Source: Scilla litardierei
Taxonomy: Eukaryota > Streptophyta > Magnoliopsida > Asparagales > Asparagaceae
Reading direction: 5' to 3'
DNA: 64,000 nucleotides
Assembly: GCA_030789695.1 (NCBI GenBank)
Contig: CM061141.1
Span: 169,646,807-169,710,806 of the forward strand
Below are positions 9,574 through 22,250 of this stretch, piece after piece. The notes below the pieces were generated by a model. It searched no databases, had not been told where the DNA came from, and saw only the letters and a list, made by a program, of their open reading frames with translations. Each line of letters opens with the position of its first letter. Positions within the stretch are counted from its first letter, which is position 1. The position numbers were made by a program, and so were the translations under genes.

Positions 9574-11763
9574 ATAAAAAAAGTGTAGGGTAGGGCAGCA
9601 CGTGGGTTTGTTGAGATTTATCTATAGGGTTCTAATTCCTATCATATTATTTGTGTATGAGGTTTGAGAAGGCATTACATTGCACAGGTTATAGGCTTAG
9701 GGTTATTTTATTAGTTGTTAGCCTAGGTGTTGTGTCATGCTGTGAAAAGCTTAGGGTTGTTTTCTTTTTATAAAGCAGTAGGTGTGAGCTTAGGGTTCTA
9801 AAGTTTGATGGCCTGGGGGTATAGGTAAACACGTGATGGCTTGGCTTAGGCTGCTATTGGGTTGGGGTCAAGGTTTATTTTGTTTTGATAAGAATTAGTT
9901 GTTAGAAATTCTGATTTGATTTTTTTATTATAGGGTTTGAATTCTTTCCCCTTTTTTTTGAAACGTGTGCTCAGTTTGGGTTCAATTAACAATTGTATTT
10001 AACAGTATATAAGTTATTATACATATATTAAGATAATAATAATGACAAATTATTATAAATTTGTGTCTCGGCGTCAAAATTAAAAAGAATATACCGGGAC
10101 GATCGCGCCTCCGAGAGGGTCATGAATACTGGGTTCGTACACGCGCCTGAGCTACGGAACAAATTAATACAAAAAAAATACGGATATACTCACTACAAAT
10201 GACATACGCGCTAAAATTCGTACAACCGGACAGTGGTCGTTACAGAGCTTGATGCAAACAATACCATAACGGCCTTCTATAACACAGATAAATTAAATTT
10301 TACACTTTACAGTTAATAGGATATATTTGCAATTTCAAAGATCCATCAGGCACCTTTAAATAAATAAGAGTTAGATTCATTACCTATTTTGAGTATTTAA
10401 ACTCAACACATGCCATCTCAGCACCTGGAAATTGACTTTATTTCCAAGGAACTTCTTACCACTCTCATAAATGTGACAGTGGTGATCCATGTAACTCGTA
10501 ACATGGATGCTAAATAAAATACGGTGTATTGGGCGTTTCCTAACAATTATATTTGATCATATGAAATTTGGAAATATAGTTGTTCACTTGTTATCATAGG
10601 ATGAATGCACAAAATCTCCGATGCACAAAATATTCACATTGTTACTTAAACATTTTAGATGTCCTCATTTTAACAATTACGGCGTGACTTCAAAGTTAGA
10701 TTGGTGATGAAATTAGCACCAAAAAAGACATGTGCATGCATATAATCAACTTGGATACAGTAAAAATGACACGTGTAGAACGTAAATCCCCAAAAGACAG
10801 GATACGGGTACAATTGATAGAACGAATGGACTAATCGAATATGGTTTATTAAAATACAAACCAAGTAAGCGAGGACCGATGCTGGCACCCAAAAAAATAG
10901 GGTAGAACAAAATATTAAGGCAAAAGCATCTTTTGGAAATAAGATTATAAAGCTATGTGATCGATGAAATTAATACCTCTTAAGAAATTGCAGATACAAC
11001 CGATGCTGCCAAGAAAACATACAAGGAAATATGAATCAATTATATCAATCATAATAAAAACCAAATTTTAACATCACCTAAAATTATTATGTCATCCACC
11101 TCAAGATTTCTAAGCTTTAATACCATCATCAGTATGCCATTATGGTCCCAGAAACAAGTAAAATAAATTATCCATTAAATGGATTAATAAACTGAAACAC
11201 AACCCAACGTTCCACCAGAAGACTTCATGGGTAGAGTTTTCATTAACAAATGATTCATAAAAACACATGTAACGAAGATTCCGATCATAAAAATTAATAT
11301 CCAACATCCCACCACATAAATCAAACAATGAAGGAATTTCAAACAGAAATCAAACAGAAATCAATATCAATACAAAACTAACTTTGAGGAATTTTCAAAT
11401 ATTGAAGAGAAAACAAAATCAGAACCTTGTCGTCGTCATCGGCGTTATCAAAGTCAAAAATTCGTAATTTGTTTGGTTAGTTTGTCTGCGAGAAAAACGC
11501 CCTAATTTGTTAGAATCGATAGAGAAATAGATAGATAGAGGGAGGATTATAGCTACCGGCCTGAGTCCACCGTCGTCTGAGAACACGTAGATCAGCGACG
11601 AAAAGAAACCCTAGTTTTTTTCGTCAGATATCTCTGGAGATCATCGGATCGTCGAGCTGGTTTCATCACTTGGTCTTGTCCACGAGTAACTTGATCGTCA
11701 CCAGGTTTCGTCGCTTAAGAGAGCGATTGTCGCCGGAATTCGTCGAGAGAGAGCGTGAGAGAA

Positions 11764-11766
<3 letters not shown>

Positions 11767-11807
<41 letters not shown>
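11767..11807. repeat. GA microsatellite
   Basis: About 20 uninterrupted GA units. The second copy of the segment (near 39000-39017) has only about 5, so the tract has expanded or contracted since duplication or allele separation. Confidence 0.95.
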
Positions 11808-11812
<5 letters not shown>

Positions 11813-12087
11813 AGGTTTTGTTATAAAAATTTTCGTTTTCGTTATATTTTTATGTAAGGAAATAAATTTTCATTATGTTTTTTCGTTTACCCGCCAAAAT
11901 TTGCTGCCAGGTTTTCGTTGCGTACGTGGCAACTATAATCTCCACTTACCATTTTGTATTTGCCACTGAATTTCCGTGGCTATTACTATTTTAGCCACGG
12001 AATAATAGCAACAAATCGTACGTGGCTAATAAAGAAATATTTGCCACGGAATTGTTCCGTGGCAGATGTTCCGTGGCTGTTGCTCTA

Positions 12088-12100
12088 TTTTCCAGTAGTG
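12088..12100 (-). promoter_or_regulatory. CACTA terminal inverted repeat end, copy 1
   Basis: TTTTCCAGTAGTG followed directly by satellite A sequence TTAATAAAAAGATCC. The abrupt change from GCCACGG-rich sequence to satellite marks the element boundary. Confidence 0.75.
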
Positions 12101-15100
12101 TTAATAAAAAGATCCATATCTTCCATAAAGTAAAGAAAATAACACCTAGCTCAGAAAATCCGAAAAAATGTCCGTTGGAATCGGAAGATCGCTGTGTTCA
12201 ACTGAAAAAAAAGAGAAGACAAAATTTGGCAATCAAAATCATATCATTTAATATAAAGATTTTTATTTTCCATAAAATGTAGAAAATATTCCGGATCTCA
12301 GAAAAATCCGCAAAAATATCCATCAAAACCAAGAGATCCCCAAATTTAACAAAAAAGAGAAGACAAAATTAAGCCAAAAAATCTTATCATTTAATAAAAC
12401 GATCGATATCTTCCAGATAATACAGAAAATGGGCCATAGCTCGGAAAAATCCGCAAAAATATCTATTGGTTCCTGGAGATCGCCATCATCAACGAAAAAA
12501 ATAAGAGAAGACAAAATTACGTCAAAAAATCATAACAGTTAATAAAACAATCGATAGCTTCCAGAAAATACAGAAAATAGCCCCGAGTTAAGAAAAATCC
12601 GCAAAAATGTCCGTTGGAACGAAGAGACCGCGATCTTCCTGCGAAAAATAAGAGAAGATAAACGTAGGCTATAAAAATCATATCATTTAATTAAAATATT
12701 CGTATCGACTATAAAACGCAGAAAATAATGTCGAGATTAGAAAAATTCGTAAAAATTTCCGTTGGAACCGGCAGATTGCCATCTTCAACTGGAAAATAGA
12801 GAAGCCAACGTTAGAATAGAAAAATCGTATCATTTAATAAAAAGTTTTATATCTGACAGAAAATGTAGACACTGGTCTTGAGCTCTGAAATATTGGCAAA
12901 ATGTCCATTGGAACTGGGAAATTTCCATCTTCAACTAAAAAAATAAGAGAGGACAAAATTTGCAAACAAAAAGCATATAATGTAATAAAAGATCCATATA
13001 TTCTATAAACTGTAGAAAATAGCCTTGAGCTCAAAAAATCTGTAAAAATGTCTGTTGGAATCAAGAGATTGCCATCTTCAACAGTAAAATAAGAGGAGAC
13101 AAAATTAAGCCAAAATATCATATCATTTAATAAAACGATCCATGTCTTCCAAAAATGTGGAAAATATGCTGGAGCTCAGAAAAATCAGCAAAAATATCCA
13201 TTGGAGCCGGGATATCGCCATCTTCAACTGGAAAATAAGAGAAGAAAATTTTAGGCTAGAAAAATCATATCATTTAATAAAAAGATCCATATCTTTTCAT
13301 AAAATGTTGAAAATAGCACCAAGCTTGGAAAATGATATATAAAAATCTTTTTCAGTCGAAGATTGCGATATCCATATTACAATGGACATTTTTATAGATG
13401 AAGATGGTGATTTCATGTTTCCGAATTTTGTCTTCTCTTATATTTCAGTTGAAGATGGCGATTTCCCGGTTCTAACAAACATTTTTTGGCCAAATTTTGT
13501 TTTTCATATGGATCATTTAATAAAACGATCCATATCTTCCAGAAAATGTGGAAAAAAGACTGGATCTCAGAAATATCCACAAAAATGTCCATTGGAACCG
13601 GAAGATCGCCAACTTCAACTGGAAAAATAAGAGAAGACAAAATTAGGCCAAAAAATCATTTCAATTAATTAAACGATCCATATCTTCTAGAAAATGTGGA
13701 AAAATCCTGGAGCTCAGAAAAATCAGCAAAAATGTCCCTTATGACCAAGAGAATGCCATCTTGAACTAAAATATTAGAGAAGACAAACATTAGTTATTAA
13801 AATAATTTCATTTAATAAAAAGCTCCATATCTTCCATAAAATTTAGAAAATAGCCCCGAGCTCAGAAAAATCCGCAAAAATGTAAGTTGGAACACCATGA
13901 GATCGCATCTTCAACTTTTAAATAATAGAAGACAAACTTAAGCTAATAATCATATCATTTAATAAAAAGATCCATATCTTCTATAAAATAAATAAAATAG
14001 CACCAAGCTTAGAAAATCCAAAAAATGTCCGTTGGAACTGGGAGATCGCTATGTTCAACTCAAAAATAATAGAAGACAAAAGTTCGCAATAAAACTCAAA
14101 TAATTTAACATAAAGATTCTTATTTTCCATAAAATGTAGAAAGTATCACCGAGCTCAAAAAAATCCGAATAAATATCTGTCGGACCCTGGAGATCACTAA
14201 ATTTAACAAAAAAATAAAACAAAATTTGGCTAACAAATCATATCATTTAATAAAACGGTCGATATCTTCCAGATAATAAGAAAATAGTCCAGGGCTCAGA
14301 ACAATCCACAAAAATATTCGTTGAAATCGAGAGATCGCTGAATTTAACAATTAAAAAACAAAATTCGGCCAAAAATCATATCATTTAATAAAACGGTCGA
14401 TATCTTCCAGTTAATACAAAACTAGCACGGAGCTAAGAAAAATCTGCAAAAATATCTGTTGGAACCGGGAGATCGCCATCATCAACGAAAAAATATAGAA
14501 GATAAAATTTGGCCAAAAATCATATCATTTAATAAAATGATCAATATCTTTCAGAAAATACAGAAAATCGCCTCGATGTCGGAAAAATTTGCAAAAGCAT
14601 CCGTTGGAACCGGGAGACCGCCATCTTCAAGTGAAAAATAAGAGATGACAAAATTAGGCTAGAACAATCAAATCATTTAATAAAAATCCATATTTTCTCC
14701 AAAATACGAAAAATAGCCCCAAGCTCAGAAAATCCGCAAAAATGTCCGTTGGAACCGAAAGATTGTCATATTCAACTGAAAAATAAGAGTAGACAAAATT
14801 AAGCCAAAAAATCATAGTATTTAATAAAAAGATACATATCTTCCATAAAAAGTAGAAATTGGCCCGAGTTCGGAAAAATCTGCAACAATGTCAGTTGGTT
14901 AGTGGAGAATGCCATCTTCAACTGAAAAATAAGTGAGGATAAAATTAGCCTATAAAAATCATATCATTTAATAAAAAGATCCATATACTATATAAAATTT
15001 AAAAATACACTCGACCTTTGAAAAATCTGCGAAAATTTCTATTGCAACTGGGAAATCGCCATCTTCAAATAAAAAATAAGAGGGGATAAAATTAGGCCAT

Positions 15101-18100
15101 AAAATATTATATTTCGATACAAAAGATCAAATCTTCCAGAAAATGTAGAAAATAGTCCTGGGCTCAGAAAAATACAAAGAATGTCCGTTTGAACCGGGAG
15201 ATCGCCATCTTCAATTGAAAAATAAGAGAATATAGAATTAGGCCAAAAATCCTATCATTTAATAAAAAGATCAATATCTTTCAAAAAAATTTAGAAAGAA
15301 CCCTGAGCTCAGAAAAATCAGCGAAAATATCAGTTGGAATCGAAAGATCGCCATCTTCAACTGAAAAATAAGAGAAGAAAAATGTAGGATATAAAAATCA
15401 TATCATTTAATAAAACATCCATATCTTCCAGAAAATGTAGAAAATAACCCATGCTTAGAAAAATCTGCAACAATATCCGATGGAACCGGGAGATCGCCTT
15501 CTACAACTGAAAAAATAAGAGAAGACAAAATTAGGATTTAAAAATCATATCATTAAATATAAAGATACATATCTTACTAAAAATGTCAAATATAGCGCTA
15601 AGCTTAAAAAATCCGTAAATTGTTTGTTGGAACCGGGAGATCGTCATCTTCAAATAAAAAAGAAAGACAAAATTAGGCCAAAAATCATATCATTTAATAA
15701 AAAGATCCATATCTTTCAGAAAATGTAGAAAATAGTCCAGAGCTCAGAGAAGTCCGCAAAATGCCCGTTGGAACCGGGAGATTGTCATATTCAACTGAAA
15801 AATAAGAGAAGATAAAATTAGGCTATAAAAACATTTCACTTAAAATAAAGATCCATATCTTACAGAAAATATAGAAAATAGCCCCGAGCTAAGAAAAATC
15901 CGCCAAAAAGTAAGTTGGAACCGGGAGATCGTCTTCTTCAACCGAAAAAAGAGAACAAAATTAGTCCAAAAATAATATCGTTTAAAAAGTAAGTTGGAAC
16001 TAGGAGATTGCCTTCTACGTCCAAAAAAAGAGAACAAAATTAGTCCAAAAATAATATCATTTAATAAAAAATATGTATCTTTCAGAAAATGTAGAAAATA
16101 GACCCGAGCTCAAAGAAATCCGTAAAAAAGTTTGTTGGATCCAGGAGATCGCCATCATCAAATGAAAAATAAGTAATGACATAATTAGGCTATAAAAATC
16201 ATATCATTTACAAAGAACCATATTTTACAGAAAATGTAGAAAATAGCTCGCTCAAACAAATCCACAAAAATGTCTATTGGAATCAAGAGGTCGACATCTT
16301 CAACAAATAAATAAGAGACGACCAAATTAAACCAAAAAATCATATCAAACAAGATACATATCTTCCAAAAAATGTAAAAAATAGCCCCGAGCTCATAAAA
16401 ATTTCCAAAAAATTTCATTTGAACCAGGAGACACATTCTTCAACTGAAAAATAAGAGAAGATCATTTAATAAAAAGATCCATAACTTCCATAAAATTTAA
16501 AAAATATCACCGAGCTCAGAAAAATCCGAAAAAATGTCCGTTTGAACCGAGAGATCGCCATCTTCAAAAGAAAAATAAGAGAAGACAAAATTAGAACCTA
16601 AAAAATCGTATCATTTAATATATAGACCAATATCTTCCATAAAATGTAGAAAATAACACCAAATTATAAAACAATCTGCAAAAATGTATGTTGGAACCGG
16701 GAGATCGCCATGTTCAACTGAAAAAAATAAGGGAAGACAAAATTATGATATAAAAATCATATCATTTAATATAAAGATCCATATCTTACAGAAAATGTAG
16801 AAAATAGCCCGGAGATCATAAAATTCGGCAAAAATATCCGTTGGAACCGGGAAATTGCTATCTTCAACTGAAAAATAAGAGATGATAAACAAAGATGATA
16901 AAAATCATATATTTAATAAAAAGATCCATATCTTTCATAAAATTTAGAAAATAGCACCGAGACAGAAAAGTCCAAAAAATGTCTGTTGGAACCGAGAGAT
17001 CGATATTTTCAATAGAAAAAAATAAGAGAAGACAAAATTAAAACATAAAAATCATATCATATAATATAGAAATCCATATCTTACAGAAAATGTAGAAAAT
17101 AGCCCGGAGATCATAAAATTCGGCAAAAATATCTGTTGGAACCGGGAAATTGCTATCTTCAACTGAAAAATAAGAGATGATAAACAAAGATGATAAAAAT
17201 CATATATTTAATAAAAAGATCCATATCTTTCATAAAATTTAGAAAATAGCACCGAGACAGAAAAGTCCAAAAAATGTCTGTTGGAACCGAGAGATCGACA
17301 TTTTCAATAGAAAAAAAATAAGAGAAGACAAAATTAAAACCTAAAAATCATATCATTTAATATAAAGGTTTATATCATACAGAAAATGTAGAAATTATCA
17401 CAGAGTTCGTAAAAATAAAAAAAATGTCCATTGGAACCGGGAGATCGATATTTTCAACAACAAAATAAGAGAAGACAAAATTAACCAAAAAATTATATCA
17501 TTTAATAAAATAATCCATATCTTCCAGAAAAGACAGAAAATAGCACCGATATAAGAAATATCGGCAAAATGTCTGTTGGAACAGTGGGATCGCCATCTTC
17601 AACTTAAAAGGAAGAGAAGACAAAATTAGGCCGAAAAATCATGTCATTCAATAAATAGATAGCTATCTTTCATAAAATGTAGAAAATTGCAACAAGCTCA
17701 GAAAATGATATATAAAAATCTTTTCAGTTGAAGATGACGATATCCCGGTTACAATGGACATTTTTATAGAAGAAGATGGTGATTTCCCGGTTCCGAGTTT
17801 TGTCTTCTCTTATATTTAAATTGAAGATGACGATTTCCTGGTTCCAACAAACATTTTTGGCCTAATTTTGTCTTTTTCGATATCATTTAATAAAACGATC
17901 CACATCTTTCGAAAAATGTGGAAAATAGTCTGGAGCTCAAAAATATCCGCAAAAATGTCAGTTGGAACCGGGAGATCGTCAACTTCAACCGGAAAAATAA
18001 GAGAAGACAAAATTAGTCCAAAAATCTTATCATTTAATAAAACAATCCATATCTTCTAGAAAATGTGGAGAATAGCTCGGAGCTCAGAAAAACCCGCAAA

Positions 18101-20592
18101 AATGTCCTTTGGGACCGATAGAATCCCATCTTCAACTAAAATATAAGAGAAGACAAAATTAGGCGAAAAAATCATCTTCTATAAAGATCGCCATCTTCAA
18201 TTGAAAAATAAGAGAAGACAAACTTTGGTTATAAAATCATATTATTTAAAAAAAGATTCTTATCTTTCAAAAATACAGAAAATATCACTGACATCGGAAA
18301 AATCCACAAAAATGTCCGTTGGAACCGGGAGATCGTCATCTTAAATTTAAAAATAATTGAAGATAAACTTAAATAATAAAAATCCTATCATTTAATAAAA
18401 ACATCCATATCTTCCATAAAATAAAGAAATAGCACCGATCTCAGAAAATCCGAAAAAATGTTCATTGGAACCGGGGATCGCTATGTTCAAATGAAAAATT
18501 GGGGAAGACATAATTTGACAATAAAGATCATATCATTTAATATAAAGATTATTATTTTCCAAAAAATGTACAAAATATCCCGGAGCTCAAAAAATCCATA
18601 AAAATATCTGTCGGAACCGGGAGATCGCTAAATTTTTAAAAAAGACATGCTATCAGCCAAAAATCATATCATTTAATAAAATGGTCGATATCTTCCAGAA
18701 AATACAGAAAATAGCCCAGAGCTCAGAAAAATCCGCAAAAATATCCGTTGGAACTGGGAGATCACTATCATCAACGAAAAAAATATGAGAAGATAAATAT
18801 TGGTCAAAATCATATCATTTATTAAAATGATCGATATTTTTCAGAAAAATACAGAAAATAGTCTCGTGGTCAAAAAAATACTGAAAAATATCCGTTGGAA
18901 CTGGGAGACCACTATCTTCAAGTGAAAAATAAGAGAAGACAAAATTAGGCTAGAAAAATCATATCATTTAATAAAAAGATCCATATCTTCTAGAAAATGC
19001 AGAAAATAACTCCAATCTCAGGAAAATTTGCAAAAATGTCCATTGAAACCGAAAGATCATGATTTCCCGGTTCCAAAGGACATTTTGGCCTAATTTTGTC
19101 CACTCTGCTATCATTAAACAAAACGATCCATATATTCCAGAAAATGTGAAATATAGCCAAAGCTCAGAACTATCCGCAAAAATATCCGTTGGAACCGGGA
19201 GATCGCCAACTTATACCGGAAAAATAAGAGAAGACAAAATTAGGCCAAAAATCATATCATTTAATAAAACGATCCATATCTTCTAGAAAATGTGGAAAAT
19301 AACCCGAATCTCAGAAAAATACCCAAAAATGTCTGTTCGGACCAAGAGAATGCCATCTTCAACTGATATATAAGAAAGACAATATTAGGCCAAAAATCAA
19401 ATCATTCAATATAAAGATCACCATCTTCAACTAGAAAATAAGAGAAGACAAATTAGGTTATAAAAATCTTATCATTTAATAAAAATATCCATATCTGCCA
19501 TAAAATGTAGAAAATCGCATTGAGCTACAAAAAATCTGCAAAAATGTCTGTTGGAACCGGGAAATCGACATCTTCAACTTAAAAATAATAGAAGACAAAC
19601 TTAAGCTATAAAAATCATATCATTTAATAAAAAGATCCATATCTTCCATAAAATAAAGAAAATAGCACAAAGCATAGAAAATCCGCAAAAAATATCCGTT
19701 AGAACCGGGAGATCGTTATGTTCAACTGAAAATAATAGAAGACAAAATTAGGCAAAAAATTTAATCATATCATTTAATATAAAGATTCTTATTTTCCATA
19801 AAATGTTGAAAATATCCCCAAGCTCGGAAAAATCTACACAAAATTAGGCCAAAATATCATAGCATTTAATAAAACGTTCGATATCTTCCAGATAATACAA
19901 AAAATAGCACAGAGCTTAGAAAAATCCTCAAAAATATCTGTGGGAATCGGGAGATCGCCATCATCAACCAAAAAGCTAAGATAAGACAAAATTAGAAATA
20001 AAATCATCACATTAAATAAAACGATCGTTATATTCCAAAAAATACAGAAAATAGCCCGGATGTTAGAAAAATCAGCAAAAATTTCCGTTGGAACCGGGAA
20101 ACCGGCATTTTCAAGTGAAAAATATGAAAAGACAAACGTAGGCTATAAAAATCATATCATTTAATAGAAAGATCCATATCTAAAATAAAAAGTAGAAAAT
20201 AGCCATGAGTTCAGAAAAATCCGCAAAAATTTCCCTTGAAACCGGGACATCGCCATCATCAATTGAAAAATAAAAGAAGACAAAATTGGGGTAGAAAAAT
20301 CATATCATTTAAAAAATATACATATTTATAGAACATGTAGAAAATAGTCCTGAGCTCAAAAATATCGGCCAAGATTTCCGTTGGAACAGGGACATCGCCA
20401 TCTTCAACTTAAAAATAATAGAAGACAAAATTAAGCTACAAAATTCATATAATATAATAAAAAGATCCATACCTTCCAGAAAATGTAAAAAATAATCTCG
20501 AGCTTAGAAAAATCCGTAAAAATGTCCGTATGAAACGGGAGATTGCAATCATTAACTGGAGAATAAGAGAAGACAAAATTAGGCCAAAATAT
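12101..20592 (+). repeat. Satellite A array 1, about 58 monomers of about 147 bp
   Basis: Each monomer carries, in order, ATCATATCATTTAATAAAA, GATCCATATCTTCCAGAAAA, GTAGAAAATAG, GAGCTCAGAAAAATCCGC, TGTCCGTTGGAACCGGGAG, ATCGCCATCTTCAACTG and AATAAGAGAAGACAAAATTA. A consensus count gives 146-148 bp. Monomers differ by roughly 10-25%. Short inverted modules occur at about 13340-13490, 17715-17880 and 19055-19120. A two-monomer local duplication with offset 295 bp lies at about 16745-17335. Small frames inside are translations of the repeat, not genes. Confidence 0.96.
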
Positions 20593-21750
20593 TGTAAGGA
20601 CTGTCTACCTTGCAATACTAACAACAAACACTCTTTAAGGGGTTGAATAGATTAATGGCAATAAATTGTGCAATTAAAAATTAACTTGAAAATGCAGAAT
20701 AATAAATACAAGTGGAATTAATCAACACAATCAATCGAAACGTAAACACAATATTTTACCTTAGTTCCCCAAACATGGGTACGTCCATCCACACCAATAT
20801 TCACAATAATTCCCACAAAGAGAAGTGAATACAATCCCACAAAGAGATACCTCACACAGAGGATTTTGTCCTATACAAGAAACAAACCAACCCTACTCAA
20901 GGGTCAAATTCTCACACAGAGAATTACTAACTCCCACATAGAGAATTAGGGTTAGTCCTACATTAGGACGCTAAACTCCCACAAAGAGAGTATCTAATTC
21001 CCACAAAGAGAATTAGGGTTGAAAACATAAAGTAAAACAAATACTCTTACCTATGACTTGAGATGAACTTACTCATTAATGAATACAAGGCATAGAAGAG
21101 GATCTCCAAGTGATGAGATTAGCTTGAAAGCACTTGGATGATTTCTCTTGAGCTTGACTTCAATGCATGAAGGAGAGAATGAGCTTTAAGAGGGAAATGA
21201 AAGAGTTTGAGAGTGGCTTAATGATTCTCAAATGATCTTCAATAGTTCCAAGGAGTCCTAATGAACTCAGCCCTCTCCTATATATAGGAAGCCAAAAGAA
21301 ACCCTCAAACCCAAGCAAAAATCCAAAATGAATAAATCTGCAACGACTAGATTTTGGCAGTTTACGGCACAGGTAGTCGACTGATGAACAACTGACAGTC
21401 GACTGGTCAACGGCTATAAAATTCCCAACGACTATAATCTGAGCCAGGACAGGCAACTGTAGAAGGCTACACAGGCAACTATAAATAGACATGCGACTGT
21501 AAAAACTTCATCAGTCGACTGACTTGCACATTGGGATGAAGCCTATAAAATACAAGTTGTGCACAGACGACTGAATATCCTTCAGCAGGCGACTGTCACT
21601 AGAGATGGAAAGGTGCTGAGAAAAATGTAACTTTTACACTTACGACTTCAGACGATAGATGACCATTTCACAGGCGACTGTAATTCTACAGGCGACTGTA
21701 AATATTTTATCAGTCGACTGACTTGCAAATTGGGGATGAAACCCAGAAAA
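20593..21750 (-). mobile_element. Truncated copia-like LTR, copy 1
   Basis: Satellite stops at CCAAAATAT and a new sequence starts TGTAAGGACTGTC. On the minus strand the LTR runs from the gap side through CCTATATATAGGAGAGGGC (TATA region near 21277) to a tail CAACCCC...GCAAGGTAGACAGTCCTTACA. The 3' part has many TCCCACAAAGAGA / AATTAGGGTT repeats; the 5' part repeats CAGTCGACTGACTT and GGCGACTGTA motifs. No coding region is present. The right end falls in the N gap. The Ty1/copia, SIRE-like assignment is tentative. Confidence 0.6.
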
Positions 21751-22250
21751 NNNNNNNNNNNNNNNNNNNNNNNNNNNNNNNNNNNNNNNNNNNNNNNNNN
21801 NNNNNNNNNNNNNNNNNNNNNNNNNNNNNNNNNNNNNNNNNNNNNNNNNNNNNNNNNNNNNNNNNNNNNNNNNNNNNNNNNNNNNNNNNNNNNNNNNNNN
21901 NNNNNNNNNNNNNNNNNNNNNNNNNNNNNNNNNNNNNNNNNNNNNNNNNNNNNNNNNNNNNNNNNNNNNNNNNNNNNNNNNNNNNNNNNNNNNNNNNNNN
22001 NNNNNNNNNNNNNNNNNNNNNNNNNNNNNNNNNNNNNNNNNNNNNNNNNNNNNNNNNNNNNNNNNNNNNNNNNNNNNNNNNNNNNNNNNNNNNNNNNNNN
22101 NNNNNNNNNNNNNNNNNNNNNNNNNNNNNNNNNNNNNNNNNNNNNNNNNNNNNNNNNNNNNNNNNNNNNNNNNNNNNNNNNNNNNNNNNNNNNNNNNNNN
22201 NNNNNNNNNNNNNNNNNNNNNNNNNNNNNNNNNNNNNNNNNNNNNNNNNN
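21751..22250. other. Assembly gap (500 N)
   Basis: Exactly 500 N, the usual placeholder for unknown length. Reading frames crossing it are artefacts. Confidence 0.99.

Larger units (their letters stand above)
7453..10244 (-). mobile_element. Large LTR-like sequence, probably Ty3/gypsy chromovirus, cut on its left by the Tat-like element
   Basis: On the minus strand it begins TGTAACGACCACTG at 10244, a typical gypsy LTR start, exactly where homology with the second copy of the duplicated region begins. It contains a TATA box near 9570 followed by an untranslated-leader-like GC-rich stretch (8980-9530). Near 8935 there is a good splice-donor-like CAG/GTCAG. No PBS or coding region is visible, and the left end is replaced by the younger element at 7452, so solo LTR and 5' LTR of a longer element cannot be told apart. 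The Pro/Ser-rich reading frame at 9058-9480 is probably leader sequence. The Tekay/Del-type assignment is tentative. Confidence 0.45.
10245..12100 (-). mobile_element. Right arm of a CACTA transposon, copy 1
   Basis: Matches 35811-39309 of the longer copy apart from the solo LTR found there. It ends TTTTCCAGTAGTG (12088-12100), the reverse complement of CACTACTGGAAAA. Before the end, about 11935-12080 has repeated GCCACGG / CCGTGGC motifs, typical of subterminal repeats. The part before 11830 looks like untranslated leader and first-exon sequence (minus strand, CCCTAATTTG-type motifs) but no protein is recognised. The left part is interrupted at 10244/10245 by the LTR-like element. Confidence 0.65.
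10245..21750. repeat. Large duplicated segment, copy 1 (end of contig A)
   Basis: Colinear with 35811-51155: CACTA right arm, satellite A and truncated copia-like LTR in the same order. The offset is 25566 at the left end, 27209 at the CACTA terminus and about 29387 at the LTR. The steps are explained by a solo LTR and satellite copy-number changes. Identity is about 97-98% by eye outside the satellite. The copy ends at the 500-N gap. Confidence 0.9.

Noticed and set aside
10670..11328. Two minus-strand frames conserved at 36236-36894
   Set aside because: They are conserved only because the segment is duplicated. They are short, show no domain and differ at many replacement sites.
12022..20627. 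Small Phe/Ile/Lys-rich frames as genes
   Set aside because: They are translations of satellite A monomers on both strands.
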